DNA from: CAWUEX02 sp963921305
GTDB lineage: Bacteria > Pseudomonadota > Alphaproteobacteria > Rhodospirillales > Rhodospirillaceae
Assembly (NCBI GenBank): GCA_963921305.4
Contig: CAWUEX030000002.1
Coordinates: forward strand, 1,116,001-1,180,000
DNA: 64,000 nucleotides
Direction of reading: 5' to 3'
Positions within the stretch are counted from its first letter, which is position 1; each line of letters opens with the position of its first letter. The notes under the pieces were generated by a model, which saw only the letters and a program-made list of their open reading frames with translations, was not told where the DNA came from and made no database searches. Below are positions 59,617 to 64,000 of this stretch, piece after piece. Position numbers and translations under genes: made by a program.

Positions 59617-59675
59617 ATGCGCATAATCTATACGCATTAATATACGTAGTTCATATGCGCATATTATATGCGCAT
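59617..59675. promoter_or_regulatory. ccdAB operator with paired ATGCGCAT sites
   Basis: Three perfect ATGCGCAT octamers (59617, 59655, 59668) and one variant ATACGCAT (59630). The two pairs each have 13-bp spacing and lie in the A/T-rich promoter just upstream of ccdA. This is the expected form of a ribbon-helix-helix operator. Confidence 0.75.
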
Positions 59676-59722
59676 GAACGGGCACGGTCCAGTTGCTTAA
59701 GGCGGGGTGACGCCACGTGGCG

Positions 59723-61102
59723 TCATTTCCCAATACAGAAGTCGCTGAACACCACGTCGAGCAGGTCCTCGACGTCGACGTGGCCGGTGATGCGTCCCAA
59801 GGAGCGGGCGGCGAGGCGCAGGTCCTCGGCGGCGAGTTCAGGCAGGCCAGCTTTGCGGGCGCGGGCGAGCGCGGCGGTGCAGTCTTCCAAGGCGCGGCGG
59901 TGGCGGGCGCGGGTCAGCGGTGCCGTTGATCCTATGTCGCATAGCGCCGCGACTTTCTCGGTGAGTTTGGTCAGCAGCAGCTCGATGCCGAAGCCGTCCT
60001 TGACGGAGATGAAGTGGGTCGACCGCCAAGCGTCAGCAACATCCAGTTCCTGCTCGCGCGCTTGATCGAGCAGATCGGCTTTGTTGACGGCGACCAGAGC
60101 TGCATCGTCCTCGGCGGCGGCGATGACCTCGCGGGTGACGGCATCGCGCTCGGGATAGACCGCGCCGTCAAACAACGCGATCACCAAGTCGGCGTCTTCA
60201 GCACGCTGGGTCGCACGTTTGACGCCTTCGCTTTCGATGGCATCAACTGTCTCCCGTAACCCGGCGGTGTCGGCCACCAGCACCGGGTAGCCGTCGAGAT
60301 CAAGATGGACCTCGATGACATCGCGGGTGGTGCCGGCGGTGTCCGACACAATCGCCGCGTCACGCTTGGCCAGCAGATTGAGCAGGCTCGACTTGCCGGC
60401 GTTGGGCGGCCCGACGATGGCCACATGTACGCCGTCACGCAGGCGTTCACCGCGCCCGCCGTCAGCGAGATGTGCGGCAATGTCCTGTTCCAGCGCCTCG
60501 ACTTCGCCCCACAGCTGTTGCGCGGTTTCTTCCGGCAGGTCTTCGTCGGGAAAATCGATCACCGCTTCCAGATGGGCGAGGGATTTGATCAGCCGGTCGC
60601 GCCAGTCCGAATACAACGTCTTGAGCGCGCCGCCCATTTGCCGCAGCGCCTGGCAGGCCTGGGCGCGGGTTTCCGCATCGACCAAATCGGCCAGCGCTTC
60701 GGCCTGGGTGAGATCGAGCTTGCCGGCTTCGAAGGCACGGCGGGTGAACTCGCCGGGCTCGGCAGGACGCAGGCCACCGATTTCATTGAGCGCGCCCAGC
60801 ACGCCGTCGAGCACGGCGCGGCCGCCATGGACGTGCAGCTCGGCGACATCTTCGCCAGTGAAACTGCGCGGACTTGGGAACCAGGCGATCAGAGCGTCGT
60901 CGAGCACGTCTTCCGATAAATCATCGCCGCCTTGATCTGAACCGGGGGATTTTAGAACAGCACGGGTCAGCACCCGCGGCGGCGGCGGTGTCACACCCAG
61001 GCGGTCGAGCGCCTTGGCGGTCTTGGGCCCGGAAATGCGGATGACCGCCACCCCGGCGCGTCCGGCGGCGGTCGCCGGTGCAAAGATGGTGTCGGCGGTC
61101 AT
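59723..61102 (-). CDS. mnmE: tRNA modification GTPase MnmE
   Basis: A 459-residue GTPase. N-terminal tetrahydrofolate-binding domain, then G1 GPPNAGKSS, G2/G3 DTAGTTRD and DTAGLRE, NKAD, and the C-terminal catalytic Cys in FCIGK. With MnmG it builds cmnm5U34 of tRNA. Confidence 0.97.
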   Translation of the reverse strand: MTADTIFAPATAAGRAGVAVIRISGPKTAKALDRLGVTPPPPRVLTRAVLKSPGSDQGGDDLSEDVLDDALIAWFPSPRSFTGEDVAELHVHGGRAVLDGVLGALNEIGGLRPAEPGEFTRRAFEAGKLDLTQAEALADLVDAETRAQACQALRQMGGALKTLYSDWRDRLIKSLAHLEAVIDFPDEDLPEETAQQLWGEVEALEQDIAAHLADGGRGERLRDGVHVAIVGPPNAGKSSLLNLLAKRDAAIVSDTAGTTRDVIEVHLDLDGYPVLVADTAGLRETVDAIESEGVKRATQRAEDADLVIALFDGAVYPERDAVTREVIAAAEDDAALVAVNKADLLDQAREQELDVADAWRSTHFISVKDGFGIELLLTKLTEKVAALCDIGSTAPLTRARHRRALEDCTAALARARKAGLPELAAEDLRLAARSLGRITGHVDVEDLLDVVFSDFCIGK

Positions 61103-61118
61103 AGGTTTAAGTGAGGCG

Positions 61119-61412
61119 CTATTTCTTTTTCTTGCCGCCCTTAGCGGAAGGGGAGTCCGAGGCCCCGGTCATGCCAGACGTCATCGCATTCCAGAACGCC
61201 TTTTGCATGTCGGCAAAGCCATCCGTGCCCGCTCCAGCACCGAGTGGGAAGACAGCCTTCATCACCTGGTCCGGGTTCATCGCCTGGGCGGCGGAGTCCA
61301 TCTGCTCGCGCATGCGGCCCATCATCTCGTCCTGCAGCGGCGCGACATCGGGCAGACCCATGAAGGCGCGGGCTTCCTCGGGCGTGCATTCCACATTGAT
61401 GGTGACTTTCAT
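61119..61412 (-). CDS. DUF6489 family protein
   Basis: A 97-residue protein. It starts MKVTINVECTPEEARAFMGLPDVAPLQ, has a Met-rich helix (MMGRMREQMDSAAQAM) and a Lys-rich end. The family is small and alphaproteobacterial and lies beside mnmE. Function unknown. Confidence 0.8.
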   Translation of the reverse strand: MKVTINVECTPEEARAFMGLPDVAPLQDEMMGRMREQMDSAAQAMNPDQVMKAVFPLGAGAGTDGFADMQKAFWNAMTSGMTGASDSPSAKGGKKKK

Positions 61413-61522
61413 GACGGCCGGCTCCTCTTGCTGACGCGAGATGCGGCAGAGTTGTATTCACCTGCCGGGTCTCTACATTGAGAGTCACTCTAAGAAGCCA
61501 CCGCTCACTTTGAAAGCCTGCC

Positions 61523-63591
<2,069 letters not shown>

Positions 63592-63592
<1 letters not shown>

Positions 63593-64000
63593 TGCCGCAG
63601 CTGTCGATGCACAGTCCCATCGGCGATCTCGCCATCGCGGAGGACAACGGCACCATCGTCGCGCTGGATTGGGGCTGGGGCAGTGAGCAGGACGAAACAC
63701 CGCTGCTAATACGTGCCCGTGATCAGCTCAACGCCTACTTCGATGGCGAACTCGAGGCGTTTGACCTGCCGCTGGCGCCCCACGGCACCGTGTTTCAAAA
63801 CCGCGTGTGGCAGGCGATGCAGCGCATCCCCTTTGGCGAGGTCAAAACCTACGGCGCCATTGCTGCGGAGATTAAGTCCGCGGCCCGGGCCGTCGGCACG
63901 GCCTGCGGCGCCAATCCCATTCCCGTTCTCATTCCCTGCCATCGCGTGGTGGCGGGCAGCGGCCTCGGGGGGTATTCGGGCGACGGCGGTTTGGGTACAA
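63592..64000 (+). CDS. ogt: O6-alkylguanine-DNA alkyltransferase, truncated by the window end
   Basis: 136 codons are visible. The active-site PCHRVV with the acceptor Cys appears about residue 116, after the HTH region (FQNRVWQAMQRIPFGEVKTYG). It removes methyl groups from O6-methylguanine. Its ATG overlaps the preceding stop (TGATG). The C terminus lies beyond the window. Confidence 0.93.

Overview
This is a GC-rich chromosomal segment of an alphaproteobacterium, most likely a marine or soil member of the Rhodospirillales or a neighbouring order. Supporting this are the mnmE/mnmG/rsmG/parA/parB cluster with three perfect parS sites, the hisB-H-A-F-E run, a DUF3576 lipoprotein next to leuS, lptE-holA, a DUF6489 protein beside mnmE, and Gram-negative envelope proteins (porins, a TonB receptor, LptE). 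The window starts inside an mscS-type channel gene and ends inside an ogt-type alkyltransferase gene. The parABS region implies that the replication origin is fairly near, but I do not see an origin here.

Layout. 1-1.6 kb: end of an MscS channel and an AT-rich HNH-like gene. 1.7-8.2 kb: alpha-E / permuted ATP-grasp pair, a GAF-GGDEF-EAL protein, ComM. 8.4-15.9 kb: flavin monooxygenase, a GNAT enzyme, the histidine operon hisBHAFE ending in a HIT protein, an XRE regulator and an OmpR-type response regulator. 16-21 kb: ribA, a large unknown protein behind a good sigma-54 promoter, an L,D-transpeptidase, YggS and a ThiE-like protein. 21-30 kb: rimB-rimK-aspartoacylase cluster, VOC protein, tannase-type esterase, a tandem pair of small paralogous proteins with apparently leaderless promoters, a Rieske oxygenase and a methyltransferase.

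30-42 kb: holA and lptE are separated from leuS and its DUF3576 neighbour by about 6 kb of accessory DNA. That DNA carries a secreted VOC protein, a voltage-sensor channel whose K+ selectivity filter is replaced, a TonB-dependent receptor, and a protein resembling ferredoxin-dependent bilin reductases. Two matching 89-bp composite palindromic repeats lie in it. 42-48 kb: a candidate structured small RNA with a strong terminator, an array of GTCAY repeats at exact 11-bp steps (PhoB box) in front of an OprP/OprO-type porin, a second porin, and an acyl-CoA ligase / nitronate monooxygenase / thioesterase operon.

48-64 kb: copper chaperone and CopA, a histidine phosphatase, parB-parA-rsmG with parS sites partly inside coding sequence, a LysE exporter, mnmG, an MFS drug exporter preceded by a 29-codon leader ORF and terminator (possible attenuator), a two-gene HEPN module, ccdAB toxin-antitoxin, mnmE, DUF6489, a DUF255 thioredoxin-domain protein and the alkyltransferase. 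The best candidates for undescribed biology are the bilin-reductase-like gene beside the TonB receptor, the filter-less channel, the MFS leader/attenuator, the HEPN pair, the tandem small paralogs and the structured RNA at 42.1-42.3 kb. All are read from sequence alone, without database searches.
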